Shown: piece after piece, positions 4,764-5,791 of the stretch
How positions within the stretch are numbered: position 1 is the first letter of the stretch
Layout: each line of letters begins with the position of its first letter
From: Spirochaetota bacterium
Lineage (GTDB): Bacteria; Spirochaetota; B62-G9
DNA: 5,791 nt
Assembly: GCA_026990615.1 (NCBI GenBank)
Contig: JALXDB010000271.1
Location: forward strand, 1-5,791
Reading direction: 5' to 3'
Notes under the pieces: generated by a model
What the model was told of the DNA's origin: nothing
Seen by the model: only the letters and a program-made list of their open reading frames with translations
The model's database searches: none
Translations under genes and position numbers: made by a program

Positions 4764-5791
4764 GTGTTCAGTAAAAGAAAAATAAAGAAATTAAAGGTTC
4801 CAGCAAATACCAAGTATCTGGGCAAAATAAGGGATTTCGCTGTAAAGTACGGTGAAAAATTTGGCTTCAATATGAGACAGATAAACGGGTTTAAACTATC
4901 CGTAGATGAGATATGCACAAATATAATAAGATACGCCTATAAAAGTTTCCACGAACAGGGAAATATAGAAATTGAGATTGAAAAAAACGACGACCAGGTT
5001 ATTACAAGAATCATAGATTATGGAGAAGCTTTTGACTACAGCCAGGTCAGGGACCCAGACCTTGACACCTATATAAAACAGAAGCGAAAGGGTGGATTTG
5101 GCATATTCCTTGTAAGGCAGTTGAATGAAAGGGTTGAATACCAGCGCGTCAACAACACAAATATTCTAACTCTATACAACAGCGTCGAAAAAAAGCCCTC
5201 ACTTATCGAACTAATAAAGAAAAACTTCCATCCCTCAAAGATGACAATAAGGGTGAGGTTTGCAATAATTGCAACCATTGTCATTTCTGTAGTATCAATA
5301 GGAACATTTTTCCTTGCCAGGATGACCCAGCAAAAAACCCTGGTTAGAGAATATATATCCAAATACACATCACTGCTGAAGAATTTCGCAGATGGGGCCT
5401 CCGAATTTCTCTTAAATGAAAGAAACCTCCTTGTAGAGGAGCAACTGTACCGGATAGTTCAGGATGATCCATCAATTAAAAGAATCACTGTAATAAATAA
5501 AAACGGCGTAATTGTTGCGGACAGCCGCGTTAGAGAAATCGGGAAGGTGTATAAAAATCCGAAAGATGTAATACCCCTCATAGACCAGGACTATCTTGTA
5601 CAGGAGTACACAACCAATTCGGGGGAAAGAATACTCTACTTTGCAGTACCGATAAAAATGTCAGATATATACATCGGAAAGGTGTACATGAGTGTCCCAA
5701 AATCCAACATGATAGCCCTCATAAATAGCAGCCCAAATAGGAACAAAATCCTTATATACATGGTGCTATTCTGGGTTATCGGGATAATAGG
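4764..5791 (+). CDS. Membrane sensor with N-terminal RsbW-like ATPase-kinase domain and Cache-like domain (cut by window edge)
   Basis: An open frame of 342 codons leaves the window without a stop. Residues 1-140 form a Bergerat-fold HATPase of the RsbW/SpoIIAB type. The N-box is DEICTNIIRYAY (48-59), with Glu49 in the catalytic-base position and Asn53 as the Mg2+ ligand. The G1 box is DYGEAFD (85-91), and the glycine motif KGGFGIFLVRQL spans 109-120. A transmembrane helix follows at about 166-185. Residues 186-327 form an extracytoplasmic domain with the Cache-like pattern RITVINKNGVIVADSR (240-255), IGKVY and YFAVPI...IGKVYMSVP. A second helix begins near 329 (ILIYMVLFWVIGII). In the family such kinases phosphorylate anti-anti-sigma (STAS) partners. 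The missing C-terminus could be HAMP plus a SpoIIE/PP2C phosphatase; that is inference. GTG 4764 is the only usual start after the in-frame TAA at 4728 and before Met37, with GGA six bases upstream. Confidence 0.85.
   Translation, partial: MFSKRKIKKLKVPANTKYLGKIRDFAVKYGEKFGFNMRQINGFKLSVDEICTNIIRYAYKSFHEQGNIEIEIEKNDDQVITRIIDYGEAFDYSQVRDPDLDTYIKQKRKGGFGIFLVRQLNERVEYQRVNNTNILTLYNSVEKKPSLIELIKKNFHPSKMTIRVRFAIIATIVISVVSIGTFFLARMTQQKTLVREYISKYTSLLKNFADGASEFLLNERNLLVEEQLYRIVQDDPSIKRITVINKNGVIVADSRVREIGKVYKNPKDVIPLIDQDYLVQEYTTNSGERILYFAVPIKMSDIYIGKVYMSVPKSNMIALINSSPNRNKILIYMVLFWVIGII

Noticed and set aside
5069..5368. Minus-strand open frame opposite the sensor gene
   Set aside because: It is antisense to the HATPase G-motif and the first membrane helix, and has no motif of its own.

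Overview
The window is A+T-rich (roughly 60% by eye) bacterial DNA with ordinary housekeeping genes. It shows no IS element, CRISPR array, rRNA or tRNA. MurB implies peptidoglycan. A signal-peptide-bearing PorV/UPF0164-type beta-barrel protein implies an outer membrane. The mix of PorV-like protein, AGA/AGG- and ATA-rich codons and a membrane-bound HATPase signalling protein would fit a spirochaete-like or other deep-branching Gram-negative. This taxonomic reading is inference and could be wrong.

Left part (1-2764, minus strand): three genes read leftward, in transcription order mgtE (Mg2+ transporter with CBS domains), murB (UDP-N-acetylenolpyruvoylglucosamine reductase) and the 5' part of a PorV/UPF0164-family outer-membrane protein that runs off the left edge. 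The gaps are short (tens of bases), so they are probably co-transcribed. Weak promoter-like elements precede murB and the porV-like gene.

Middle (2765-4557): a divergent intergenic region leads to nth (endonuclease III, plus strand), which has all catalytic and [4Fe-4S] residues. It converges on a minus-strand NUDIX hydrolase gene. Between them lie about 440 bases with no intact conventional gene. Directly downstream of the NUDIX stop is a possible decayed or ACG-initiated small membrane-protein ORF with a good Shine-Dalgarno sequence. The remaining 272 bases show nothing recognisable.

Right part (4558-5791): a divergent promoter region contains a perfect 14-bp palindrome and a good extended -10 promoter. 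It drives a plus-strand gene that runs off the right edge. That gene encodes an N-terminal RsbW/SpoIIAB-like ATPase-kinase domain, a transmembrane helix, a Cache-like extracytoplasmic sensor domain and the start of a second transmembrane helix. It is the most interesting gene here: a membrane-anchored partner-switching type regulator whose output domain lies outside the window. Both edge genes are easy to miss because each is cut by the window boundary.
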